A DNA stretch of 64,000 bases, from NCBI GenBank assembly GCA_002342065.1, contig DDPF01000012.1, positions 310,001-374,000 of the forward strand, read 5' to 3'. Below, one piece after another: positions 36,928 through 46,400 of this stretch. The translations under genes were made by a program, and so were the position numbers. How positions within the stretch are numbered: position 1 is the first letter of the stretch; the number at the start of each line of letters is the position of its first letter. The notes under the pieces were generated by a model. It searched no databases and was not told the DNA's origin. It saw only the letters and a list, made by a program, of their open reading frames with translations. The DNA is from Bacteroidetes bacterium UBA2475 (GTDB taxonomy: Bacteria; Bacteroidota; Bacteroidia; B-17B0; Aurantibacillaceae).

Positions 36928-38520
36928 ATGAAAACATTACTACACCGAGCTATTTTTTCTATTTCACTATTGTGTTCGCATTTGTTGTATTCACAATGCA
37001 CTATTAATAATGTTACAGGAGATCTGATTATTTCTTCAAACATTATCATGACAGGTACATATAATGTTACAGGCAAATTTGTGATTCCGGCAGGCATAAC
37101 AGTTTTTGTTCAAGGCTATTCTTCTAATACCTGCGGAAAATTAGTTATAAATGCACAAAAGGTTTTTGTTTATGGAACTATCAATGCTAATAATTCAGGT
37201 TATCCCGGCGGTTTGGGTGGTGTGGGCGGAACAAGTGTAACAAGTATAACAGGTGATGCTGTTTCTTTAACAGGTTGTAATAATAAAGATAATACCGGGC
37301 ATGTAACTGTAGAAGGCGGAAAACAAGGTGTTGCCGGCTTAGGCCTGGGTGGTGGTGTTCCGGGCTCAAACGGTGTAAACGGTTCGGGCCCTAAACAACA
37401 GTGCTTAAGTAATAATGATGAGTGCGGAATGATTGGTTCTGGCGGAGGTGCCGGTGGTGGCTCAGGCGGAACATATGGTGGTAAAGGTGGTAACGGTTCT
37501 AATGGTGGTAATGGAACAAATTCTTATACTGCAACCGGTGTTAATGTATCAACAGGCTATGCAGTTATTCCAGGGAATGGAGGCTCAGGTGGTATTGCAC
37601 TTAATAATGTTGGTTCTTCTACAGGAAATGATATTGATCTTGGTTCAGGTGGTGCCGGTTCAGGTGGTGGCGGACGGTCGTTCATCGCAGGTTTGCAAGG
37701 TAGCAAAGGTGGAAACGGTGGCGGCATGATAATGCTGGTAGCCTCCGATACGTTATTGATCTCAGGGACTATTACTGCAACAGGTGAAAATGGCTTGAAC
37801 GGTGGAAAAGGAGGAGACGGTGGCGTAACTGCAAAATGTTGTTCGGATGGTTGTGATGATTGCGGAGAAGCTACTTTATCGTGTGGTTCGGGTGGTGGTT
37901 CTGGTGCAGGCGGTGGCTCAGGTGGTGGAATTTATTTAGAATCACAAAATAAAGCGGTAATCACCGGAACGTTAGTTGCCAATGGTGGAAATGGCGGAAA
38001 CGGTGGTCAAAAAGGAACCGGTACTAGTTGTAATTATAGCGCAACTTTTTGTGGAACACAAGCGCTCATAAGCGGTAATGGCTCTGATGGAACTACCGGT
38101 GGTGGCGGTGGCGGCGGAAGAATAAAAATATTTGTTCCAAGTTGTACTCAAAGTACAATTTCACCTGTAAGTAATGTATCCGGTGGAACAGCAGTTAATG
38201 CAGGTTTACCGGGTTCTTATAATGTTATTTGTAATGTTACAAGTGTGATCGAAAATTATGTTTATCACCAGTTAAATATTTTCCCAAATCCTGCAACAAA
38301 CCAGATCATTTTAAAATTTAAATATTTTGATTCGTTCAAGGATGAAAATTGTTCTATTGAAATTATTGACCTTAATGGCAAAAAAGTAATGGAAACGTCA
38401 TCGCTTTTGCATTTAAATGCAGAACAAACAATAGATGTGAGCGAATTAAACAGCGGCATGTATTTTTTAAGATTGAATACGCGTGATCATTTAATTAATC
38501 AAAAATTTATAAAACAATAA
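36928..38520 (+). CDS. Glycine-rich secreted T9SS protein
   Basis: The 530-residue protein has a signal peptide (...LLCSHLLYSQ) and a short beta-helical N-region. A long Gly/Ser/Asn-rich stretch follows (about 90-400), with runs such as GSGGGAGGGSGG and NGGNGGNGGQ and scattered Cys pairs. It ends in a T9SS type A tail (IFPNPATNQIILKF). Gly-rich proteins of this kind may be structural or act as surface scaffolds. The gene starts 2 bases after the PAP stop and ends 3 bases before the PhoD start, so it is cotranslated with two phosphatases. A role in retaining them at the surface is inference. Confidence 0.78.
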   Translation: MKTLLHRAIFSISLLCSHLLYSQCTINNVTGDLIISSNIIMTGTYNVTGKFVIPAGITVFVQGYSSNTCGKLVINAQKVFVYGTINANNSGYPGGLGGVGGTSVTSITGDAVSLTGCNNKDNTGHVTVEGGKQGVAGLGLGGGVPGSNGVNGSGPKQQCLSNNDECGMIGSGGGAGGGSGGTYGGKGGNGSNGGNGTNSYTATGVNVSTGYAVIPGNGGSGGIALNNVGSSTGNDIDLGSGGAGSGGGGRSFIAGLQGSKGGNGGGMIMLVASDTLLISGTITATGENGLNGGKGGDGGVTAKCCSDGCDDCGEATLSCGSGGGSGAGGGSGGGIYLESQNKAVITGTLVANGGNGGNGGQKGTGTSCNYSATFCGTQALISGNGSDGTTGGGGGGGRIKIFVPSCTQSTISPVSNVSGGTAVNAGLPGSYNVICNVTSVIENYVYHQLNIFPNPATNQIILKFKYFDSFKDENCSIEIIDLNGKKVMETSSLLHLNAEQTIDVSELNSGMYFLRLNTRDHLINQKFIKQ

Positions 38521-38523
38521 AAA

Positions 38524-40377
38524 ATGAAAAAGCTTTTGATCCTATTGTGTGTTTTTTTGGTGAAAGATCTTTACCAACAAAGCAATCATAAAATAACTTT
38601 ACAACCCTGCTTAAAACCTTTTTATCATGGCGTTGCTTCCGGCGACCCAATGACCGACAGGGTAATTATTTGGACGCGGGTAACTCCTGATACTAACCAG
38701 ATAAACCAATCTATTATTGTAGACTGGAAAATTGCAACCGATACCGGAATGGTAAATGTTATAAACCAGGGAACCTTATTGACCGATTCAACAAAAGATT
38801 TTACCGTAAAAGTAGATGCAACAGGGTTAACGCCTAACACATTTTATTTTTATGAATTTAAAGCCAACGGAAAATATTCTCCTCGCGGAAGAACAAGAAC
38901 AACGCCTTTAGCCGCTGCAGATAGTTTACGATTTGCACTTGTATCATGTGCCAATTTTGAAGCCGGGCTTTTTAATTCGTACGCAAGTTTATTGGCGCGT
39001 AAAGATTTTGATGCCGTACTTTCTCTTGGTGATTATATATATGAATATAATACCGGCGGTTATTCGCCTAACCCTGCCACACCAACCAGGACCTGGTCTC
39101 CCGCAAATGAAATTATATCTATAGCGGATTACCGCATGCGTTATTCGTCGTATAGATTAGATCTTGATCTTCAAAGGTTACATCAACAATTTCCTTTTGT
39201 GTGTGTTTACGATGATCATGAATTTTCAAACGACGCATGGATCAATGGTGCAGGCAATCACCAGGCCGGCGAAGGTCCATGGAACGCAAGAAAACAATGT
39301 GCACAAAAAGCCTTTTTTGAATGGCTACCGGTTAGAGTAACAGGAACTATTAACCCTTACCAGATATACAGAAAAATAAAATACGGCAATTTAGTAGAAC
39401 TTTTAATGTTAGACACAAGGGTTGAAGGCCGTGATCTGCAAGCTGGAACAACAGGCGCTACTGTTACAAGCCCTACAAGACAGTTATTAGGATCTACACA
39501 ATACAATTGGTGGAAAAACAAAATGGATTCTAGTACTGCACAATGGAAAGTATTAGGGCAACAAGTAATGATGGCTCCATTAACTGTATTTGGTAATGCG
39601 GTTAACGGCGATCAGTGGGATGGATATCCTGCACAACGGACTAATATTTATAACCACGTTCTAAGCAACAACATTTCAAACATGATTGTGGTAACAGGAG
39701 ATATACATTCTTCGTGGGCCAACGACCTGCCAACTGCAACGTATAACAGTAGTACAGGGGCGGGATCTGCCGGTGTTGAATTTGTTACACCAAGTGTAAC
39801 CTCCCCAGGAATGAGCATTCCATTAGGCGCATCAGCTATTATGGCTGCAAACGGCCATATTAAGTATACTAATCTTACGGCGCATGGTTATGTAATTATG
39901 GATATAAACCAAAACCGCACACAGGCAGATTGGTACCATGTTACAACTATTGATAATCCAAGTACAGCATACACGTATGCAACTTCTTTTAAAGTAAATA
40001 ATTTTCAAAGACATTTAATACCTGCTGGTTCGGCTTCTTTACCAAGACAAAGTATTTATCACATCCTTGCGCCTTTATGTCCAAGGCCTCCATTAACAAC
40101 TTCTTTGAACGAGTCTTATAAAGAAAGTATTTTCCTTTCTGTTTATCCAAATCCATCCATGGATTATGTTACCATACAATTTAATAACAGCAACCAGGGA
40201 AAAGTAAAAATATCTGTTTGCGATGCTTCCGGAAAAATTGTTTATGATCATACAGATGTCATTGATCAGGGAGTTAATAAGCACTATATTAATTCTACAT
40301 CTTTTAGTGAAGGGATTTATTTTATAAAAATTGAAACAGTTGGGAATTCAGAAACTATTAAGTTCATTAAGCAGTAA
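38524..40377 (+). CDS. phoD: PhoD-type alkaline phosphatase with T9SS tail
   Basis: PhoD enzymes are Fe(III)/calcium-dependent phosphodiesterases/monoesterases. The 617-residue product shows the family N-domain (YHGVASGDPMTDRVIIWTRV) and the catalytic motifs SCANFEAGLF, LGDYIYEY, YDDHEFSND, GQQVMMAPL and TGDIHSSW. A T9SS type A tail (VYPNPSMDYVTIQF) replaces the need for Tat export, and the N-terminal signal peptide is short and lacks twin Arg. It follows the Gly-rich gene by 3 bases and its 3' end overlaps the peroxidase 3 gene, indicating one tightly coupled operon. Confidence 0.92.
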   Translation: MKKLLILLCVFLVKDLYQQSNHKITLQPCLKPFYHGVASGDPMTDRVIIWTRVTPDTNQINQSIIVDWKIATDTGMVNVINQGTLLTDSTKDFTVKVDATGLTPNTFYFYEFKANGKYSPRGRTRTTPLAAADSLRFALVSCANFEAGLFNSYASLLARKDFDAVLSLGDYIYEYNTGGYSPNPATPTRTWSPANEIISIADYRMRYSSYRLDLDLQRLHQQFPFVCVYDDHEFSNDAWINGAGNHQAGEGPWNARKQCAQKAFFEWLPVRVTGTINPYQIYRKIKYGNLVELLMLDTRVEGRDLQAGTTGATVTSPTRQLLGSTQYNWWKNKMDSSTAQWKVLGQQVMMAPLTVFGNAVNGDQWDGYPAQRTNIYNHVLSNNISNMIVVTGDIHSSWANDLPTATYNSSTGAGSAGVEFVTPSVTSPGMSIPLGASAIMAANGHIKYTNLTAHGYVIMDINQNRTQADWYHVTTIDNPSTAYTYATSFKVNNFQRHLIPAGSASLPRQSIYHILAPLCPRPPLTTSLNESYKESIFLSVYPNPSMDYVTIQFNNSNQGKVKISVCDASGKIVYDHTDVIDQGVNKHYINSTSFSEGIYFIKIETVGNSETIKFIKQ

Positions 40378-42271
40378 AAATAAACGCTTACTGTGTATTG
40401 CCGGAATTCATTTTATTGCCATTGAAGGCATATTACTGAGTTTTTCGTTTATTGGAATTCAACCTCAGAATGCCAATGTAATTATTGACACCCATTTTGG
40501 CAAGCTCATCGAAAATATTGATAGCCTTGAAAAGAGCGTGGTAGAAAACAGGCCCATCGCGCAAAAACAATTTTATTACACGCTGTCGCGCAAGAATTAC
40601 AAATATCTTGAAACGGTTATTGAATATGTTTCGCCCTTTTTTGCCAAGTATTATATCAATGGGCCACCCATCAGGAAACACGATATTGAGAGTGGCAATA
40701 AAGTTATTGAACCACACGGCTTTCAATTATTGGAAACTTTTTTTTTTACCGACAACAGCAGTTTGTCCAAAGAAGAAATGATTTACGAGATCCGTATCCT
40801 TAGGGAAACGATCGTTCAAACACGAAAAAAATACAAAAGTGTAATTCCAAGAACTGAGCAGTATTTTGATATGATACAAATGGAACTGGTACGCATTATC
40901 AGTTTAAACATCAATGGCTACGATTGCGCTATCACCAAAGAAAATATTCAAGAAACTACTTTTATTTTTGATGGCTTATTAGGGGTTCTTGAAGGTATTG
41001 AGGAGGTTAGAGCGAAAGGGCGGTCGCTTCCCAAAATAAAAAATCTAATTACAGACTCCAAAAAATATCTATCCTTAAACAAGGAGTATGATACATTTAA
41101 CCGGTTGTACTTTATTACTAATTACGTTAAGCCGCTTTATTCATTCGTGCAAAAATTGAGAGATGAATTACAGTTATCAAGCACGCCGGTAAATTATGCT
41201 ATCAACTTCAACGAAAATAATTTATTTGATGAAACTTTTTTTAACAGGTATTTTTTTTCGATTAATATCTCCGATTCTACAAATATATTAGCGCAAGCAG
41301 AACTTGGAAAGAATTTATTTTTCGATCCTATCTTATCGGGTAATAATAAGCGAGCCTGTGCCTCTTGTCATAAACCTGAGTTTGCCTTTTCAGACACTAT
41401 CAATAAAAATTTTGAATACAACCGATCAGGTTTTGTTAAGAGAAATACGCCCGCTTTATTAAATGTTATGTATCAGAAGAGTTTTTTCTATGATGGAAGA
41501 TCATTACAGTTAGAAGACCAGGTAAGTGATGTACTACATGCAAAAAACGAAATGAATTCTATCCCCGCGGAAATAGTAGATAAGTTAAGGCAAAGTGATG
41601 AGTATAAAATTTTGTTCAAAAAAGCTTTCAAGGGCAAGGCAGACACTGCCATAACATTTTATGCGGTTTTAAAATCTATATCTGAATTTGAAAAAACGCT
41701 AGTATCATTAAATTCAAAATTTGATAAATACATTAAGGGAGATAAAAAAGCATTAAACCAAAATGAAATAAACGGCTATAATATTTTTGCAGGAAAAGCT
41801 TTATGTGGCTCTTGTCATTTTTTGCCCTTATTCAACGGGCTTGTTCCGCCTATTTATAATGACAATGAATTTGAAGTTATTGGAACTCTAAAAGATCCTA
41901 ACTCTAATGAACTTGACCCCGATAGTGGCAGGATATTAATTACCAAAAAGAACATACATGCCTTTTCATTTAAAACGCCCAGTATTCGAAATGTTGAAAG
42001 CACTTTTCCTTATATGCATAATGGTGCATACCGAACTTTAGAACAGGTGATTGAATTTTACAATAAAGGTGGCAGTTCTGTTATTAAACAAAAGATAGAA
42101 CATCAAACTTTACCTTTCGATTCTTTGCAACTTTCAGTTAAAGAAAAACAGGATATAAAATATTTCTTATTAAGCTTGTCTGATAATGCCCACAAGAATA
42201 TAGCTCCAAAAAAACTGCCAAAAATTAAAGATCCAATTCTTAATGAAAGGAAAATTGGTGGTGAATACTAA
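40331..42271 (+). CDS. Di-heme cytochrome c peroxidase/MauG-like protein 3
   Basis: The third paralogue has about 646 residues. It carries a hydrophobic N-terminal segment (LLCIAGIHFIAIEGILLSF) and the same helical domain (YYINGPP, EPHGFQLLETFFF). Heme motifs are CASCH (343-347) and CGSCH (492-496). The tail is ...NERKIGGEY. No ATG lies near the N-terminus. The best starts are TTG at 40331 or 40340, both inside the PhoD gene, an overlap of 38-47 bases that implies translational coupling. Position after PAP-like, Gly-rich and PhoD genes repeats the phosphatase to peroxidase order seen at 14085/12080 and 21223/19287. Confidence 0.87.
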   Translation: MKQLGIQKLLSSLSSKNKRLLCIAGIHFIAIEGILLSFSFIGIQPQNANVIIDTHFGKLIENIDSLEKSVVENRPIAQKQFYYTLSRKNYKYLETVIEYVSPFFAKYYINGPPIRKHDIESGNKVIEPHGFQLLETFFFTDNSSLSKEEMIYEIRILRETIVQTRKKYKSVIPRTEQYFDMIQMELVRIISLNINGYDCAITKENIQETTFIFDGLLGVLEGIEEVRAKGRSLPKIKNLITDSKKYLSLNKEYDTFNRLYFITNYVKPLYSFVQKLRDELQLSSTPVNYAINFNENNLFDETFFNRYFFSINISDSTNILAQAELGKNLFFDPILSGNNKRACASCHKPEFAFSDTINKNFEYNRSGFVKRNTPALLNVMYQKSFFYDGRSLQLEDQVSDVLHAKNEMNSIPAEIVDKLRQSDEYKILFKKAFKGKADTAITFYAVLKSISEFEKTLVSLNSKFDKYIKGDKKALNQNEINGYNIFAGKALCGSCHFLPLFNGLVPPIYNDNEFEVIGTLKDPNSNELDPDSGRILITKKNIHAFSFKTPSIRNVESTFPYMHNGAYRTLEQVIEFYNKGGSSVIKQKIEHQTLPFDSLQLSVKEKQDIKYFLLSLSDNAHKNIAPKKLPKIKDPILNERKIGGEY

Positions 42272-42294
42272 AAAATTTCATTTTGATACACTAA

Positions 42295-42312
42295 CCTTAA
42301 CAAAAGGTTAAG
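42295..42312. promoter_or_regulatory. Paired CTTAACC/GTTAAGG element upstream of pstS
   Basis: Read on the minus strand it is CTTAACC, TTTT, GTTAAGG: two 7-bp units with a four-base spacer. The same bases also form an inverted repeat CTTAAC / GTTAAG. It lies 22 bases before the PstS start and 23 bases after the peroxidase stop, so it may be an operator or a weak hairpin. Confidence 0.35.
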
Positions 42313-42334
42313 ATATGTATGTTTTATTTGTGAA

Positions 42335-43270
42335 ATGAAAACGTTTTCTCTGATCACAAGATCTTCTGTTTATTTTCTTTTTTCTTTTGTGCTTGTAAAT
42401 TGTACTAACTCTTCTTCAATTGCCGAAAAAGAAAAAATTGAAAAAGAAAAAAAAGTTATTACAATTAAGGGTTCTGATTCTGAATTGAACTTATTAAAAT
42501 TCTTTGCGGATGAATACAAAGCCAACCGTCCGAGCTTGGTTATGAATATTTCAGGTGGAGGAACTTCACATGGCATAAAAGCTTTAATAAACAACGAAAC
42601 AGATATTGCCATTGCCTCAAGGGTAATAACTGATGAAGAGGCTGCTTCTGCGAAAGAAAAAGGCGTTAACCCTGTTCCATTTATTATTGCGCAGGATATA
42701 GTTGCAATAATAACACATCCTGAAACCGGTGTTGATAGTTTATCTTTAGCTCAACTTTCAAAAATCATGGAAGGCAAAATTCTTAATTGGAAAGAATTAG
42801 GCGGAATAGATCTATCTATAACCATATATGGGCGCGACAAACATTCGGGTACGCGTTATTATTTACAGGATAAACTAGGCATTAAAAAATTTCCTAAAAA
42901 TTATGTTGAATTAGAAGGAAATTCCAAGATCATTGAAACAGTGCATAAACAGAGAGGCTCTATTGGTTATGTAAATGTTGGCTCAATTGTTAATGAAGAA
43001 GGTAAACCAACAAATAAAATATGGGCTATGAATTTATATATAGATAACAATTTAGCATGTTCGCCATACGAGAATCAAAGAATAAAATATGGCGAATATC
43101 CTTTGGTGAGGCCGCTCATTCAATATACTAATGGCAAGCCGACTAACCAGCTTCTGGAGTTCATCAATTTTGAATTACTTCAAAGACAACAATTAAATCT
43201 TGAAAAACACGGCTATTTAAAAATTAATGCCACCTATTTTAATATGAATCAAAATAGCTTAAACAACTAG
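42335..43270 (+). CDS. pstS: PstS-like phosphate-binding lipoprotein
   Basis: PstS captures phosphate for the high-affinity Pst ABC transporter. The 311-residue product has a lipoprotein signal (VLVNC, Cys23), a charged linker and the substrate-binding fold. Phosphate-ligand loops IKGSDS, SGGGTSHGIKAL and GRDKHSGT are visible. It is the last gene of the plus-strand run after peroxidase 3. No pstC, pstA or pstB genes follow, so either the transporter is elsewhere or this is a stand-alone scavenging or sensing protein. Binding of another oxyanion is possible but less likely in this context. Confidence 0.88.
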   Translation: MKTFSLITRSSVYFLFSFVLVNCTNSSSIAEKEKIEKEKKVITIKGSDSELNLLKFFADEYKANRPSLVMNISGGGTSHGIKALINNETDIAIASRVITDEEAASAKEKGVNPVPFIIAQDIVAIITHPETGVDSLSLAQLSKIMEGKILNWKELGGIDLSITIYGRDKHSGTRYYLQDKLGIKKFPKNYVELEGNSKIIETVHKQRGSIGYVNVGSIVNEEGKPTNKIWAMNLYIDNNLACSPYENQRIKYGEYPLVRPLIQYTNGKPTNQLLEFINFELLQRQQLNLEKHGYLKINATYFNMNQNSLNN

Positions 43271-43367
43271 TTTAGATCTATTTCTAATGTTATTAAGTAA
43301 ATTTTAAAACGGCAATTTTTTCACAAAAAAATAACATTACTTTACCCTACTCTTTTGTTAAAATAAA

Positions 43368-43375
43368 TAATTTTG
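43368..43375 (+). promoter_or_regulatory. Bacteroidota -7 element TAATTTTG
   Basis: This matches TAnnTTTG 80 bases before the 43455 start. No TTTG at the standard -33 spacing is visible, so the call is tentative. Predicted transcription would begin near 43381, placing the 43398 palindrome in the leader. Confidence 0.35.
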
Positions 43376-43397
43376 TTTAGTGAAAATCCTTGAAGTT

Positions 43398-43415
43398 TTA
43401 TACAGTTCTGTATAA
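43398..43415. promoter_or_regulatory. Perfect palindrome TTATACAG-tt-CTGTATAA
   Basis: Eight-base arms are fully complementary around a two-base centre, 40 bases before the SprB-repeat protein start. Half-sites match those of the palindrome at 9479-9494. It may be an operator or a leader hairpin. Confidence 0.5.
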
Positions 43416-43454
43416 CTCCTAAACCACAAAAATTTTGTAATTTTTTTAAATAAA

Positions 43455-46400
43455 ATGAGAACAAATTTATTTTTTTGGATTTTTGCGGTTGTTTTAGTTT
43501 GCAATACATCATTTTCACAGCAACTGGTAATTAATGAAGTTTCACAAGGACCATCCGGATCTAAAGAATATGTTGAACTTGTTGTAGTTGGAACACCAAC
43601 ATGTAATGCTATACCGTGTATAGACATCAGAGATTTTATTATTGATGATAACAACGGCAGCCATGCAACCGGAGGTGGAACAGGTATTGCATCGGGATGT
43701 GTACGATTTAAAAACATTCCATTCTGGTCGTGCATCCCTATCGGAACAATGATCTTAATATACAACGATGCGGATATAAATGCACTCGTGCCTGCTATAG
43801 ATCTTTCTATGGCAGATGGCAATTGCAAATTAGTTATTCCCATTAGCGATTGCACGTTATTGGAGCGTCACACTACATTGCCTGCCGTTGGTACACCGGC
43901 ATACCCAACAACAGGTTATACCAATTGCGGTAACTGGACGCCGGTATCAATGGCCAATGGCGACGATTCTTTTCAAACGGTAAATGCTACAGGAGGAATT
44001 GTTCATAGCGTAAGTTGGGGAAATAATAATCTTTCAACAGTTATTTATTTTGCAGGATCGGCTGCTGGTAAAGTTGCGGTAATGAATAATTCTGTTGATA
44101 ATAATCCTGCTAATCAAGCCAATTGGACATTTATGAATGTACCTGGGAATGAAACACCCGGAAGTCCAAATAATGTTGCCAATAATAATTGGATCCACTC
44201 TATGAATAATTCGTGCGTGCCTCTTCTACCTTTATCTGCCACAGTTTCCTTTTCTAATTCAGGCTGCATTTGTAACGGATCGGCAACATTAAATGCAAGT
44301 GGTGCTATTTCGCCATACACTTACACATGGCTTCCCTCCGGAGGAAATGCAAATATAGCAACTGGTTTGTGTGGTGGCACGTACACCGTTAACTCAACTT
44401 CTTCAAATGGGTGTACACAAAGCCATACGGTTACTATTGGTACCGTTAGCAATCTAACTTTATCTATTACCAATAATAGTGTAACATGCAATGGTTTATC
44501 AAACGGCAGTGCAACTGTTACGGCAATAGGCGGAACGTTACCATATTCCTATACATGGACGCCGGTTGGAGGAAATGCACAATCAGCAAGCGGATTAGCG
44601 CCCGGTGTTTATACAGTTACAGTTAAGGATGCTAATAATTGCACTTCAACCGCAACAACATCTATTGCTCAGCCAACCGCAGCTCTGAGTGCAATAGTTT
44701 CATCAACAAATAATCTATGTTTTGGTGCTTCAAGCGGAGCCGCAAATGTAACACCGAGTGGTGGCACACCTGTTTATTCTTATACATGGAGTCCTTCAGG
44801 TGGAAATGCAGCTAATGCAAATGGTTTGGCTGCAGGAATATTTAGTATTACTGTAAATGATGCAAACAACTGTATATTTATTACAACAGTTTCAATTACT
44901 CAACCTACTGCCGGCATAACAGCTACAATATCTTCAACAAATATTTTATGTTTTGGCGGAGTAAACGGTGCTGCCAGTGTTACACCAAATGGTGGCACAC
45001 CGGCCTATTCATATACGTGGAGCCCTACCGGTGGTAATGCTTCTGCGGCAAGTGGATTGTCGGTTGGAATATATACTGTATTAATTAAAGATCTGAATAA
45101 TTGTACATTTAACTCAACGGTTTCAATCACACAACCCGCATCAGGAATTATTGCTGCTGTTTCTTCAACAAATGTTTTGTGTTTTGGTGGTTCGAATGGC
45201 ATAGCAAATGTTTTACCAAATGGCGGCACACCTGTTTATTCATATACCTGGAGTCCATCGGGCGGCAATTCTTCTGTTGCAAACGGTTTACCGGCAGGTA
45301 ATTATACAGTATTTATTAAAGATGCTAATAATTGTAACGGTACTTCAACAGTTTTAATTGGTCAGCCTCAACAATTTGGGTTAAGTGTAAATTCAATTAC
45401 CTTATGTAATAACCAGCCGGGTATTTTATCGGCAACAATTGTCGGAGGGGCTCTGCCGGTAACTTATAGTTGGAATGGTTCATCTTCGCCATCTAATACA
45501 ATAAGTGTTACGACGACAGCAACAACAATTTATACCGTAAGCGCTACCGATGCAAATGGATGCGTTTCTAATATTCAAAATGCATCGGTAAATGTGGCAA
45601 GCTTTTTAAATTTATCTGTAAGCCCTAACGTAAGTGTTTGCAGTGGAGCTATTGCAACTATGAGCACAAGTGTAAGTGGAGGAAATGGTAGTTATACTTA
45701 TGTCTGGCAACCCGGATCGTTGAATGGCCCGGTACAAAATATTTCGGTTACAGGTTCTCAGATCTATACGGTTAGTGTAACTGACGGTTGTTCCTCTGCA
45801 ATATCAAAAACTATATCCATTAGCAGTTCCCCTCTTCCTCCTTCCAATATAATTTCTTCTCAAACGGCAGGTTGTGCGCCGTTATGTGTTACTTTTTCAA
45901 ATGCAGTTTTATTTTCATCAGGGTTGGTTCAATCTTACCAATGGAATTTTGGAAACAATAACACATCAAATTTATCGTCACCACAAAATTGCTTTACTCA
46001 AGCCGGCAATTACCCGGTTATTTTAAATTACGTAACTATAAACGGATGTATTGGTTCACAGACGTTAACCAACTCTATTCAGATCTATCCAACACCAATT
46101 GCTCATTTTATTACTGATAAAACAGAGATAGATAGTTATGGAACAGTTATTAATTTCACGAATCAATCTACAAATGCAACAAATTATAGTTGGTACTTTG
46201 GCGATGGAATTACTTTGTATGAAACGAATCCCTCTTTTACATTTTTAAATGAGCAAGATCAATATGTTTATTTAACGGCAAAAAATAATTTTGGATGTAC
46301 AAATATGTTTATGCTAAAAATAGACTACAAGCCGGAGTTTACTTTTTTTGCTCCAAACACTTTCACTCCAAATGAGGATAATTTAAACGATATTTTTTTG

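Noticed and set aside
37433..37729. Val/Gln-rich frame within the glycine-rich protein gene
   Set aside because: It is an out-of-frame reading of GGT/GGC repeats.
37300..38120. CRISPR-like or satellite repeat appearance of the Gly-codon region
   Set aside because: The repeats are short degenerate Gly codons within a coding frame, without spacers.
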